64,000 nucleotides of DNA, from the IMG/VR virus record IMGVR_UViG_3300027746_000644, positions 30,400-94,399 of that record; one strand, written 5' to 3'. The DNA is from a virus. The translations under genes and the position numbers were made by a program. The notes under the pieces are model-generated. The model was not told where the DNA came from. It searched no databases and saw only the letters and a list, made by a program, of their open reading frames with translations. This document shows positions 34,725 to 43,901 of the stretch, piece after piece. The stretch's first letter is position 1. Every line of letters begins with the position of its first letter.

Positions 34725-34770
34725 GCGGGCCATAAACCGCACGTTAGGTATTTGTCAGCCAAAAATGACA
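34725..34770 (+). promoter_or_regulatory. Tandem RNA hairpins before the DNA polymerase gene (candidate translational operator)
   Basis: Hairpin 1: GCGG (34725-34728), loop GCCATAAA, CCGC (34737-34740). Hairpin 2: TGTCA (34753-34757), loop GCCAAAAA, TGACA (34766-34770). The stems differ completely, but both loops are eight bases and differ at one position. Hairpin 2 ends three bases before the GGAG ribosome site. T4 gp43 represses its own translation by binding a hairpin with an 8-base loop at this place. Self-regulation by this polymerase is the natural inference. Confidence 0.6.
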
Positions 34771-34783
34771 TATGGAGAATATA

Positions 34784-37453
34784 TTGAGCTATGTAGACGC
34801 ATGGTTTGACCGCGAGAACGATGTTATTCGAGTGGTCGAACGTAATAAAAAACAAGAACGTGAGTTCCGTGACATTCCTGTCAAACACACGTTTTACTTC
34901 AAAGACCCTCGCGGCAAATTCCAAAGCATATACGGTGATCCACTCACACGTATTATTTGCAAAAACACCAAAGAGCTGAGAAAAGAACAAGCTATTAATT
35001 CAAGCAAAAAATTGTTTGAAGCAGACATCAATCCCATCTTTGTTTGTCTGAGCGAAAACTATCTAAATGCAGAACCTCCAAAATTAAACATAGCATTTTT
35101 TGACATTGAAGTAGACTTTGATCCAGAACGTGGCTACGCATCACCGGATGATGCGTTCATGCCCATCACTGCCATTGCTGTGTACTTGCAATGGATGGAA
35201 ACAATGATATGTTTGGCTGTTCCACCTAAGAAACTCAAGATGGCGGATGCCAAAGAAATGGTCAAAGACTTTGACAACGTGATGCTGTATGAAACTGAAG
35301 CTGAGATGTTGGATGTGTTCTTGGACCTGATCAAAGATGCTGATGTATTGAGTGGTTGGAATTCGGAAGGCTTTGATATTCCCTACACAGTTAATCGTGT
35401 GACCAAAGCCCTAAGCAAAGAAGATACAAGACGTTTTTGTTTGTTCAATCAATTCCCCAAGAAACGTGAATATGAAAAGTATGGCAGGCAAGCTACCACA
35501 TATGACTTTATTGGTCGTGTGCATTTGGATAGCCTTGAACTTTACAGAAAATACACATATGAAGAACGCCACACATACAGACTGGATGCCATTGCTGAAT
35601 ATGAACTGGGTGAGCGTAAAACACAGTACGAAGGCACCTTAGATCAGCTCTACAACAATGATTTTAGAACATTTGTTGAATACAACATCAACGACTGTAT
35701 GCTTCTTGAAAAATTAGATAAGAAATTAAAATTCATGGACCTTGCCAACACGCTGGCACATGAATGTACTGTGTTGCTACAGACCACAATGGGTGCTGTG
35801 GCTGTGACTGAGCAGGCCATTATCAACGAAGCTCATCGTAGAGGGTTTCAAGTTCCTAATCGTACCAAGATGGACGACAGAGAAGACAACGAAGGTGCCG
35901 CAGGTGCATATGTTGCCTATCCCAAAGAAGGCATTCACGATTGGATTGGCTCATTGGACATTAATTCATTGTATCCTTCAGCAATTAGAGCATTGAACAT
36001 GGGCCCAGAAACCATTGTTGGACAGTTGCGACAAACTATTACACAAGAGTATATTGATAGCATGGTGGCCAAAGGTAAAAGTTTTGCGGCAGCGTGGGAA
36101 GGTGTATTTGGATCGTTAGAATATACCGCAGTGATGGAACAACAGATCGGCACTGACATTACCATCGACTGGGAGAATGGAGACGTTGATGTGGTCAGTG
36201 CCGCAGAAGTATATAGATTAATATACGAAAGCAACCAACCTTGGATACTTAGTGCCAACGGCACTATCTTTACCTACGAAAAAGAAGGTATTATCCCCGG
36301 ATTGCTCAAACGTTGGTATAGTGAACGTAAAGACATGCAGGCTAAATTAAAAGATGCAATTAAAGCAGGCAATAAAGTTGAAGAAGAATACTGGGACAAA
36401 CGACAGTTGGTTAAAAAGATTAACCTAAACAGTTTGTATGGTGCTATTCTCAACAATGGTTGCAGATTCTTTGATAAACGTATTGGACAATCAACCACGC
36501 TAACCGGTCGTGCTATTGCTCGACACATGGCCAGTAAAGTTAATGAAATTGTTGCAGGCGAATATAATCACACAGGCAAAGCTATCATCTATGGTGATAC
36601 AGACTCGTGTTATTTTTCAGCATACAAAGTATTAGAAAAAGAAATTACTGCGGGACAACTGCCTTGGACCAAGGAAAGCGTAGTTCAGCTTTACGATCAA
36701 ATTGCAGAGGAAGTTAACAGTACGTTTCCGCAGTTTATGTTGGATGCGTTTCATGTGCCTAAAAGCCGTGGCGAAGTTATCAAAGCAGGTCGAGAGATTG
36801 TTGGATCAAAGAGTTTGTTTATTACTAAAAAACGTTATGCTGTTCTTTACTATGATAAAGAAGGTAAACGTGCGGACATAGACGGCAAGCCTGGTAAGAT
36901 TAAGGCCATGGGCTTGGATCTCAAACGCAGTGACACACCAGAATTTATTCAAAACTTTTTAAGTGATGTGCTTGAACTGGTATTGACAGGTGCAAATGAG
37001 CAACAAGTACTGGATCATATTAGTGAATTCCGTATTCGCTTTAAAGCAAGACCTGGTTGGGAAAAAGGCAGTCCAAAACGTGCCAACAACATTACCGACT
37101 ATCAAGCTAAGGAAGCCAAGGCAGGCAAGACCAACATGCCTGGTCATGTTCGTGCAAGTATCAATTGGAACACACTAAAGCGTATGTATGGCGACAAGTA
37201 CAGTATGGGTATTACTGACGGCGCTAAAGTTATTGTTTGCAAATTGAAACCCAATGCTCTAGGATTTACCAGTGTTGCATATCCGGTTGATGAACTGAGA
37301 TTACCACAGTGGTTTAAAGACTTGGCATTTGATCATGCCGAGATGGAACAGACAATTATTGACAACAAGTTAGACAACTTGATTGGTGTATTGAACTGGG
37401 ATATCAACAGCACTGAAGAAAAGAATACATTTAACAGTTTTTTCGAGTTCTAA
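34784..37453 (+). CDS. 43: Family B DNA polymerase (T4 gp43-like)
   Basis: A ~889-residue replicative polymerase with 3'-5' exonuclease. Exo I is AFFDIEVDF; polymerase motif A is SLDINSLYPSAI, motif B KINLNSLYGAILN, motif C YGDTDSCYF. The C-terminus NTFNSFFEF resembles the clamp-binding tail of gp43. The TTG at 34784 is preferred because GGAG (34774-34777) sits six bases upstream of it; the ATG at 34772 lies before that ribosome site. A TTG start would itself lower translation. The stop is one base before the next gene's ATG. Confidence 0.93.
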   Translation: MSYVDAWFDRENDVIRVVERNKKQEREFRDIPVKHTFYFKDPRGKFQSIYGDPLTRIICKNTKELRKEQAINSSKKLFEADINPIFVCLSENYLNAEPPKLNIAFFDIEVDFDPERGYASPDDAFMPITAIAVYLQWMETMICLAVPPKKLKMADAKEMVKDFDNVMLYETEAEMLDVFLDLIKDADVLSGWNSEGFDIPYTVNRVTKALSKEDTRRFCLFNQFPKKREYEKYGRQATTYDFIGRVHLDSLELYRKYTYEERHTYRLDAIAEYELGERKTQYEGTLDQLYNNDFRTFVEYNINDCMLLEKLDKKLKFMDLANTLAHECTVLLQTTMGAVAVTEQAIINEAHRRGFQVPNRTKMDDREDNEGAAGAYVAYPKEGIHDWIGSLDINSLYPSAIRALNMGPETIVGQLRQTITQEYIDSMVAKGKSFAAAWEGVFGSLEYTAVMEQQIGTDITIDWENGDVDVVSAAEVYRLIYESNQPWILSANGTIFTYEKEGIIPGLLKRWYSERKDMQAKLKDAIKAGNKVEEEYWDKRQLVKKINLNSLYGAILNNGCRFFDKRIGQSTTLTGRAIARHMASKVNEIVAGEYNHTGKAIIYGDTDSCYFSAYKVLEKEITAGQLPWTKESVVQLYDQIAEEVNSTFPQFMLDAFHVPKSRGEVIKAGREIVGSKSLFITKKRYAVLYYDKEGKRADIDGKPGKIKAMGLDLKRSDTPEFIQNFLSDVLELVLTGANEQQVLDHISEFRIRFKARPGWEKGSPKRANNITDYQAKEAKAGKTNMPGHVRASINWNTLKRMYGDKYSMGITDGAKVIVCKLKPNALGFTSVAYPVDELRLPQWFKDLAFDHAEMEQTIIDNKLDNLIGVLNWDINSTEEKNTFNSFFEF

Positions 37454-37454
37454 T

Positions 37455-38228
37455 ATGAAAATTATAATTGCAGGATACGGATTTGTTGGTAAAGCAGTTG
37501 GACAAACATTGCAAACCAAGCATCAAATTGTGATTGTGGATCCCAAGTATACTACAGATCAAATAAAAGACCATCACGATGCAGATGGGTTAATTATTTG
37601 TGTTGATACGCCAACTACAGAAGATGGTGTTTGCGATATTAGAAATATTTCTAATATTTTAGACTCAGTGCCTATTTTTATGCCTGTACTGATTAAAAGT
37701 ACAGTGATCCCGAATGTACTAACTGCACTTGGAGAACTGTATAAAGACCATTCTATTGTTTATAGTCCTGAATTTTTGCGAGCGGCTACTTCGGTCAAAG
37801 ACTTTGCTGAACAAAAGTTTATGATAATTGGAGGCGACGATCCCGAAGGAATCTGGCAGGAAATCTTTAGTTCAGTATTGCCCAATTGCAAATTATTTTT
37901 TCAATGCACTGTTACCGAAGCGGCCATGGCCAAATACAGCGTAAACTCGTTTCTTGCGGCAAAGATTTCTTTTTTCAATCAACTATTTGATATTTGTGAA
38001 AAAAATGGAGCAGACTATTCTATAGTACGCCAAATGATTACACATGATCAAAGAATTGGTTCCAGTCATACCCTAGTACCTGGGCTTGACAGCGAGCGTG
38101 GTTTTGGTGGTGCGTGTTTTCCCAAGGACACAGAGGCATTTTTAAAATACACCAAAGCAATCGATGCGCCTTTTAGTATTCTTGAAACTTCGGTGGAATA
38201 CAATAAAAAGGTAAGAAAAAATACTTGA
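37455..38228 (+). CDS. UDP-glucose/GDP-mannose dehydrogenase family protein, short form
   Basis: A 257-residue NAD-dependent sugar dehydrogenase-like protein. The Rossmann motif GYGFVGKAVG is at the N-terminus; ICVDTPTTEDG, IKSTV, YSPEFLR and the catalytic GGACFPKDT are present. The C-terminal UDP-binding domain of the ~430-residue enzymes is missing, so substrate binding must differ or a partner must supply it. It sits oddly between DNA polymerase and sliding clamp, but may serve glycan synthesis with genes at 40978-44998. Confidence 0.82.
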   Translation: MKIIIAGYGFVGKAVGQTLQTKHQIVIVDPKYTTDQIKDHHDADGLIICVDTPTTEDGVCDIRNISNILDSVPIFMPVLIKSTVIPNVLTALGELYKDHSIVYSPEFLRAATSVKDFAEQKFMIIGGDDPEGIWQEIFSSVLPNCKLFFQCTVTEAAMAKYSVNSFLAAKISFFNQLFDICEKNGADYSIVRQMITHDQRIGSSHTLVPGLDSERGFGGACFPKDTEAFLKYTKAIDAPFSILETSVEYNKKVRKNT

Positions 38229-38253
38229 CTTAATCAAAAAATCTAAGTATAAT
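38225..38253 (+). promoter_or_regulatory. Sigma70-like promoter for the sliding clamp
   Basis: TTGACT (38225-38230), 17-bp spacer, TATAAT (38248-38253), overlapping the end of the dehydrogenase gene. The leader before the clamp gene would be only ~15 bases. Confidence 0.78.
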
Positions 38254-38273
38254 TACAACATATGGAGAATCTC

Positions 38274-39005
38274 ATGAAAGACTTTTTACAAGACCTAGTA
38301 GCACACACACACAATTTGGGCTTTTTACCTTTGGTCAAGGTGAGTTCAACGGACAAAGAAACTACTATTGAATCTATGGCTGAGGATCGCAGTGTTATCC
38401 TTAATGCCAAAGCACACGACCCAGTTAGCGATTTTGAAGGCACATTTGGTATGCCTAACTTAAACAAGTTAGATATTCACCTCAAGTGTCCAGAATACAA
38501 AGAAGGTGCAACTATCAAGGTTGTTAAACAACAGCGTAATGGTGAAGAAATTCCAACAGGTTTGCATTTTATTAATGCCACTGCTGACTTTGAAAACGAT
38601 TATCGTTTTATGAACAGCGATATTATTAATGACAAATTAAAATCAGCTAAATTCAAAGGCGCACAATGGGATATCGAATTTCAGCCTTCTGTTGCAAGTA
38701 TACAAAAATTAAAATTGCAAGCCAGTGCTCACAGCGAAGAAAAAGTCTTTGAAGTTAGAACAGAAGACGGACACTTGGTGTTTAGCTTTGGTGATTCAAG
38801 CACACATGCAGGATCATTTATTTTCCAAGCAAATGTTGTTGGCAAATTAAAACAAACTTGGTCCTGGCCCGTTAATGCTGTACAAAGTATTTTAGGCCTA
38901 AGCGGTACTGCTACTATGCGTATTGCAGATGGCGGATTGTTAAACATCAATATCGACAGCGGTGTTGCAGTATATGATTATATTTTGCCAGCACAATCTA
39001 AGTAA
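38274..39005 (+). CDS. 45: Sliding clamp (T4 gp45-like)
   Basis: A 243-residue protein of the right size and position for the processivity clamp. It has two similar beta-alpha-beta halves: the FGMPNLNKLDIHLKCPEY segment corresponds to the ..LNGFLGILSLV region of gp45, and the VVGKLKQTWSWPVNAVQSIL segment to its second-half counterpart. No enzymatic motif. ATG at 38274 is used because CATATGGAGAATCTCATG supplies GGAG just before it. It overlaps the DpdA-like start (TAATG). Confidence 0.62.
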   Translation: MKDFLQDLVAHTHNLGFLPLVKVSSTDKETTIESMAEDRSVILNAKAHDPVSDFEGTFGMPNLNKLDIHLKCPEYKEGATIKVVKQQRNGEEIPTGLHFINATADFENDYRFMNSDIINDKLKSAKFKGAQWDIEFQPSVASIQKLKLQASAHSEEKVFEVRTEDGHLVFSFGDSSTHAGSFIFQANVVGKLKQTWSWPVNAVQSILGLSGTATMRIADGGLLNINIDSGVAVYDYILPAQSK

Positions 39006-40702
39006 TGAATAAAAATTTAACCGCAACTCAAAACGACTATGCATATTTCTTGCCGGCAACGTCAGGATTTTATAGTACGTATATAGGTAAACAAAGATAT
39101 AGTAATTACGTAGATCCTGCACGTATACCTGCTAGCTTTGGTCCTCTTGGAATCGAAGCAATGAACTATTTGAATCCCAATGCGGCATTTTACTTTGATC
39201 ATTGTTTGTATTCAGCAGGTCATGCTAACTTAGATTTAACTAAACCCGACCCAAGCGAAGATATGTTTCGTAATAGAGACCGATCAACTAGCTGGGTGTT
39301 AGGCGACTCTGGAGGTTTCCAGATTGGTAAGGGTGTATGGGAAGGTGAATGGAATGATCCAATTGGTGCTGAAGTGTCTCAACGCATGGCTGAAGCAGTT
39401 GCTAAGGGTGTTGAATTAGTTCCGCAAATGCATCCGACAGGACATCCTAAGACAGATAAGAATGGTAATCCTAAGTATACTAAAATTGATCATGTTAAGA
39501 TTTATCAATCAAAATTAGATGCGGCACAAAAAAAGCGCAGTCAAGTATTAGCTTGGATGGATGCCTTAATGGACTATGGTATGGTGCTTGATATTCCAGC
39601 GTGGGTTGCTCGCAGTCCAGTTGGTGCCAAGAATAGCGGCATTGCCAGTTATGAACAGGCAGTAGCGGCTACCAAATACAACAACGAATACTTTATTAAA
39701 CATCGCACAGGTGCTTGTAAGTTCTTAAATGTTCTACAGGGTGAGAATCATGCACAAGCAGAAGATTGGTATCAGCAAATGAAAGACTTTTGCGATCCAA
39801 AAAAATACGACAAACCATTCAACGGTTGGGCCATGGGTGGTCAAAATATGTGTGACGTGGATTTAGTTCTGCGTAGATTGGTGGCACTGAAGTTTGACGG
39901 GTTGTTAGAAGAAGGCCATCAAGACTGGATGCACTTCCTAGGTACTAGTAAATTGGAATGGGCACTGTTGCTGACAGATATTCAACGTGCTGTTCGTAAA
40001 TATCACAATCCTAAATTCACAATTAGTTTTGACTGTGCTAGCCCGTTCTTGGCAACTGCTAACGGACAAATTTATGTTCAAACAGAAATTGAAGATAGAC
40101 AAAAGTGGCTCTACAGAATGTTGCCTAGTTTAGATAATAAAAAATACAGCAAGGATACACGTCTATTCCAAGATGTAGTAGTACAAGATGGTCATTTTAA
40201 ATCGTTTACTACTAGTCCCTTAATGGACGGGGTTGAAGTTAAGGACATTTGTATTTACGGTCCTAACGATATGAACAAAATTGGTAAAGTTGGCAAAACA
40301 TCGTGGGATAGTTTTACCTATGCAATAATGATGGGCCATAATGTTTGGCTACACTTAAACAGCGTACAAGAAGCTAATCGTCAATATGATGCTGGGTTAT
40401 GTCCTGCCATGTTAGTTGATGAAAAATTCGAGCGTGTGTTTTTTAAAGATGTTGTGGATGCTATTTTCAGTACAGATGACAGAGCCACTGCCGAAGCTAT
40501 TATTGACGGTTTTGATAAATTTTGGCAAGCTATTCCCGGTACTCGTGGTGCTATTGGTAAAAAGACTGTGAACGCATCAACCAATTATTTCAAATTCTTT
40601 GACGAAGTAGGTGAAGATACTGTACAATTGGAAGACGATGTGGATTTTGACGAGTCTGCAATTGATAAATTAGACGACTTAGAAGCTAGTGTACACGAAT
40701 AG
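39005..40702 (+). CDS. dpdA: DpdA-like DNA guanine transglycosylase (TGT family)
   Basis: A 565-residue TGT-superfamily protein. WVLGDSGGFQIGKG holds the catalytic D101-SGGFQ motif; FLNVLQGEN (VQG-like), NGWAMGGQ (GGL-like) and ISFDCASPF (D343, nucleophile-type) follow in the order of tRNA-guanine transglycosylases. The length and phage context fit DpdA, which swaps guanine in DNA for a 7-deazaguanine. It is translationally coupled to the sliding clamp, which suggests the swap happens at or just after replication. The base donor pathway would need FolE (48312), the QueD-like protein (43246) and QueE (50215). An acidic C-terminal tail is extra. Confidence 0.8.
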   Translation: MNKNLTATQNDYAYFLPATSGFYSTYIGKQRYSNYVDPARIPASFGPLGIEAMNYLNPNAAFYFDHCLYSAGHANLDLTKPDPSEDMFRNRDRSTSWVLGDSGGFQIGKGVWEGEWNDPIGAEVSQRMAEAVAKGVELVPQMHPTGHPKTDKNGNPKYTKIDHVKIYQSKLDAAQKKRSQVLAWMDALMDYGMVLDIPAWVARSPVGAKNSGIASYEQAVAATKYNNEYFIKHRTGACKFLNVLQGENHAQAEDWYQQMKDFCDPKKYDKPFNGWAMGGQNMCDVDLVLRRLVALKFDGLLEEGHQDWMHFLGTSKLEWALLLTDIQRAVRKYHNPKFTISFDCASPFLATANGQIYVQTEIEDRQKWLYRMLPSLDNKKYSKDTRLFQDVVVQDGHFKSFTTSPLMDGVEVKDICIYGPNDMNKIGKVGKTSWDSFTYAIMMGHNVWLHLNSVQEANRQYDAGLCPAMLVDEKFERVFFKDVVDAIFSTDDRATAEAIIDGFDKFWQAIPGTRGAIGKKTVNASTNYFKFFDEVGEDTVQLEDDVDFDESAIDKLDDLEASVHE

Positions 40703-40745
40703 TAGAGGTATTACCCGTGAAAATTTTCATGAAAAGAGTTATAAG

Positions 40746-40991
40746 ATGACATTACCTGATGAAAGATATCGAGCAGTAATGCAGACCCAAAGATTTCTCT
40801 TAAGGTTGTTAACTACTCCTCGAGTTCCTAAAGCCATTAAAGATGAAGCTAGAGCTTGTTTACGCCATTATCCTAGTGAATACGATATGAAAAAAGTATC
40901 ACAGACGAGTGCTGATATTTTTGCTGAACGTATGGAAGATGTAACTCGAATGTTTAAAAAATACGAAGAAGGCAGAAATGAGCAAGCGTAG
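40746..40991 (+). CDS. BPSL0761-like small protein
   Basis: An 81-residue protein. MTLPDERYRAVMQTQRFLLRLLT, TPRVPKAIKDEARACLRHYPSEYDM is the pattern of the BPSL0761-type family known from proteobacteria, especially beta-proteobacteria. The ATG at 40746 begins this conserved part. Function unknown. The family link gives a weak hint of a beta-proteobacterial host. It overlaps the oxidoreductase gene by 14 bases. Confidence 0.68.
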   Translation: MTLPDERYRAVMQTQRFLLRLLTTPRVPKAIKDEARACLRHYPSEYDMKKVSQTSADIFAERMEDVTRMFKKYEEGRNEQA

Positions 40992-41862
40992 CCTTATCAT
41001 TGGCATGGGCATTGGACAGTTATATAAAACTGTACTGACTAATCTTGGCCACAAAGTTGTCACTGTGGATCAAGATATTGGCAAACAAGCAGATTTTGAT
41101 TCTGTTGATAAGGCATTATTAGTGCATGGTTTATTTGATACTGTTCATATCTGTACTCCTAACTTTACACACTTTGAAATTGCGGCCAGAGTTGCTCCAC
41201 ACAGTAAAATTGTGTTTATTGAAAAGCCTGGTGTGGCTACCAGCAGTACATGGACTAAACTCGTAACTGAATTTAAGCAAACACGTTTCATCATGGTTAA
41301 AAACAACATGTGGCGTGATAACATTGCCGAGTTGCAGGAACTGGCAAATAAATCTAAAAAGATTAATCTCAATTGGATCAATAAGGATCGTATACCAAAT
41401 CCCGGTAGTTGGTTTACAACTAAAAAATTAGCATTTGGTGGAGTCAGTAGAGACCTAATGCCTCATTTGTTAAGTTGGTTTATTGTGTTGGCACCAGAAT
41501 GGGCTAAATCCGATATATGTAAACAAACTGCTTTTAAAAGATGGACATTGGGTCAACTGACTGGTACAGATTACGGCAGTGTTAATATTAACGGCACGTA
41601 TGACGTAGATGATTTTTGTCAAATTAATTTTACAGACAAATGGCAACTAACAGCTGATTGGCGAGATATGACATTGGATAAAAGAAATATTGAATTTGTC
41701 ATGGAAGACAACAGTGTAGTCACTGTTGAATTAGGACTATGTCCAGAATATGCTTATCAAAACATGATTGCAGATGCTGTTGCTAATGTAGATAATCATA
41801 TCTTTTGGCTTAATCAATATAAACAAGACACATGGATACACGAACGGATTGAAAATCTATGA
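40978..41862 (+). CDS. Gfo/Idh/MocA-type oxidoreductase
   Basis: A 294-residue NAD(P)-binding protein. SLIIGMGIGQLYKTVLTNLGHKVVTVD is a Rossmann start (short GxGxxxx loop); VHICTPNFTHFEIAARV and FIEKPGVATSS (the EKP motif) are family marks. The C-terminal half has diverged. It may act on a nucleotide sugar. ATGA overlap with the zinc-dehydrogenase-like gene suggests they work in one pathway. Confidence 0.75.
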   Translation: MSKRSLIIGMGIGQLYKTVLTNLGHKVVTVDQDIGKQADFDSVDKALLVHGLFDTVHICTPNFTHFEIAARVAPHSKIVFIEKPGVATSSTWTKLVTEFKQTRFIMVKNNMWRDNIAELQELANKSKKINLNWINKDRIPNPGSWFTTKKLAFGGVSRDLMPHLLSWFIVLAPEWAKSDICKQTAFKRWTLGQLTGTDYGSVNINGTYDVDDFCQINFTDKWQLTADWRDMTLDKRNIEFVMEDNSVVTVELGLCPEYAYQNMIADAVANVDNHIFWLNQYKQDTWIHERIENL

Positions 41863-42743
41863 CTACCAGAATATTATATACTCAAGGCGATGGCAGTTTT
41901 GTAGAAACTACTTGGCTCAAACCATACATGACTGATGACGAAATTGAAGTTAGGTCATTAATGACTGGTGTATGTCGCAGTGATATTGATATGATGATGG
42001 GAAATTTTGGTCCCCTGCCTATTGAAATGAGTGGGCATGAAGGACTAGGACAAGTCACACGAGTTGGCGCATTGGTGTCTGGTATTAAAGAAGGTGACTA
42101 TGTTGCCACACGAGGCGAACCTGCTTATGCGGATGTTTACAATGCAAAACACAATGAGTGGGTGCAAATACCTGAACCGCATCCACGCTACATTATTGAA
42201 CCAGTTGCTTGTGGAATCAATGTCGTGGATCAAGCGTCTGAAGAGATTAAAAAAAGACATGGTAAAATATTAATTATTGGTAGTGGGTTTCTTGCGTGGG
42301 TTGCTTATCATAGATTAATGTTGCGTAAATTAGACATTGATGTATTAGGGTCTAATAATCAAGACTTATGGGGCAATACTCTGTTGTTGGGAACTAGTGA
42401 AAGTTATGATGTTGTGATTGACCTCAGTGGCAAATATGCGTTAGGTACAGAAATCAACCTAAATAACAATGCATTAATTATAGACGGTGTTGGCAAAGCA
42501 GTCAGTAGAGAAGAAGCACAAGCTCAGCTTTGGAAAGCCTGCACAACTATACGTCCAAGTCCAAGAAATCCTAATTTTCATCAATGTATGAAAGATGCAG
42601 TTTGGATGATTGAAAATGGCTATCTAGAGGTTGATAGTTTTTGGACAAGAGCATATAATAGAAACATAGAGTGGCAACAAGCGTTTGCGGATGGTGCGGA
42701 TCGTCCAAGCGGTTACAGCAGAGGTTATATCAAATGGGACTAA
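41859..42743 (+). CDS. Zinc-type alcohol dehydrogenase-like (MDR) protein
   Basis: A 294-residue protein. TGVCRSDIDMMMGNFG and MSGHEGLGQVTRVG are the N-terminal zinc-site motifs of medium-chain dehydrogenases; KILIIGSGFLAWVAYHRL is a cofactor-binding segment with GSG in place of the usual GxGxxG. It is shorter than the ~340-residue family, with a reduced second half. Probably a sugar or polyol dehydrogenase. Overlaps the next gene by ten bases. Confidence 0.72.
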   Translation: MTTRILYTQGDGSFVETTWLKPYMTDDEIEVRSLMTGVCRSDIDMMMGNFGPLPIEMSGHEGLGQVTRVGALVSGIKEGDYVATRGEPAYADVYNAKHNEWVQIPEPHPRYIIEPVACGINVVDQASEEIKKRHGKILIIGSGFLAWVAYHRLMLRKLDIDVLGSNNQDLWGNTLLLGTSESYDVVIDLSGKYALGTEINLNNNALIIDGVGKAVSREEAQAQLWKACTTIRPSPRNPNFHQCMKDAVWMIENGYLEVDSFWTRAYNRNIEWQQAFADGADRPSGYSRGYIKWD

Positions 42744-43249
42744 ACACTGAAGAACGACAAGGTGTTGTGTATTTTACAGGTTATGAAGTTGAACATACTG
42801 TTTGTCATGGTATGTTTACATTGTTTGTTGTGGGTACTCCGCCTATTGAAGAAATTCTTACAAAAGCTGAAGAAAACAAAATAAAACATATCTACTTTGG
42901 CACAAGCCAAAGTTTTAATCCAAGAGCAATTAGTCACGAAGAGTACCAAGCATGGGATGCTGTCATTGTTCCTTGTTTGAAAAAAGATTATTGGGTAACC
43001 TTAGACTTTGATGTTAGTCATTCTGAAGGTGTACTCGAATCTGGTTATAGTGAATATTCAAAATTTGTACCGATGATCAGTGTGAAACTTCCATACATTA
43101 ATCAACATAACTATAACGCCACACTTAAATTAGATGATCGCACTTGGGGTGCTACCAATCCCGGTGTGTGGACTCATCAACTTCACAGCCTAATGAGTAT
43201 GAGAAAATATACGCATTGGGATCAATATACACAAGATACAACACTATGA
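42734..43249 (+). CDS. Hypothetical protein in the sugar/deazaguanine island
   Basis: A 171-residue protein starting inside the dehydrogenase 3' end. FTGYEVEHTVCHGMFTLFVVG opens an alpha/beta fold; HIYFGTSQSFNP and DAVIVPCLKKDYWVTLDFD look like Rossmann-type strands, and C-terminal WTHQLHSLMSMRKYTHWDQY is aromatic. I do not recognise the family. It is coupled (ATGA) to the QueD-like gene, so it may belong to the same pathway. Confidence 0.6.
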   Translation: MGLNTEERQGVVYFTGYEVEHTVCHGMFTLFVVGTPPIEEILTKAEENKIKHIYFGTSQSFNPRAISHEEYQAWDAVIVPCLKKDYWVTLDFDVSHSEGVLESGYSEYSKFVPMISVKLPYINQHNYNATLKLDDRTWGATNPGVWTHQLHSLMSMRKYTHWDQYTQDTTL

Positions 43250-43641
43250 TTATTAAACAAGACATTCGCCCTAACAAAATGATTTGGGTTACCTTTCGCA
43301 AGGAAGGCATACATAAGTACCCAGCGGCGCTGACTGATCCAGCGTTGGCTACAGGAGATGAATATGACGTATCGTTTTTGGGTCACCTTCATCGCCACAT
43401 CTTTCATTTCAGGGTGTGGATCAATGTGCTCCACAATGACAGAGACATTGAGTTCATCCAATTCAAACGATGGCTCGAGTCGCTGTATAATGGTCAAGGT
43501 GCCGTTCTAAGCCTTGACTTCAAGAGTTGTGAAATGATGTCCGACGATCTGTTTGACGTTATTTCCAATAAGTATCCAGGTCGAGAGATCTGGATTGAGA
43601 TCTCCGAAGACGGAGAAAATGGTTCGTTTATCAAATATTAA
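43246..43641 (+). CDS. Divergent QueD/PTPS-like protein
   Basis: A 131-residue protein, the length of 6-carboxytetrahydropterin synthase. The order of features fits: GIHKYP (first His), LHRHIFHFRVWINV (HGHNY-R-V-type metal site), NDRDIEFIQFKRWLESL (D-G-MV-DF-LK type), SCEMMSDDLFDVISNKYPG (PT-EN type) and WIEISEDGENGSFIKY (V-ET...Y type). No close identity can be claimed. If right, it is the missing step between FolE and QueE. Overlaps the previous stop (ATGA). Confidence 0.42.
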   Translation: MIIKQDIRPNKMIWVTFRKEGIHKYPAALTDPALATGDEYDVSFLGHLHRHIFHFRVWINVLHNDRDIEFIQFKRWLESLYNGQGAVLSLDFKSCEMMSDDLFDVISNKYPGREIWIEISEDGENGSFIKY

Positions 43642-43652
43642 AAGAGGCTGCA

Positions 43653-43901
43653 ATGGCTAAGAATTACAAAGACATCAATTATTTTGAGACCCGCCCTGAC
43701 ATCGTTAAAATCTTCGATGAACTGGAATCTTTCCTCAACTTTTGTAGGATTGAGTTGTTTCCCTACAACGAATCAGACTTGTACAACAGAGAAAGTTGGG
43801 TGTGGCGCAATTACGAAAAGAGCAAGCGGCCAAAGAAAGCATGGACTGGTGAGAAAAAACCTTACCAAGGCAATCGTCCGTTTGTTAACAGAAATCAATG
43901 A
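43653..43901 (+). CDS. Small hypothetical protein
   Basis: An 82-residue basic protein. YFETRPDIVKIFDELESFLNFCRIELFPYNESDLYNRESWVW is a likely helix-loop-helix; the C-terminus is a Lys/Arg/Pro/Asn tail. Similar small proteins occur next to glycosyltransferases in aquatic phages as far as I recall. It overlaps the glycosyltransferase gene (ATGA). Confidence 0.55.
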   Translation: MAKNYKDINYFETRPDIVKIFDELESFLNFCRIELFPYNESDLYNRESWVWRNYEKSKRPKKAWTGEKKPYQGNRPFVNRNQ

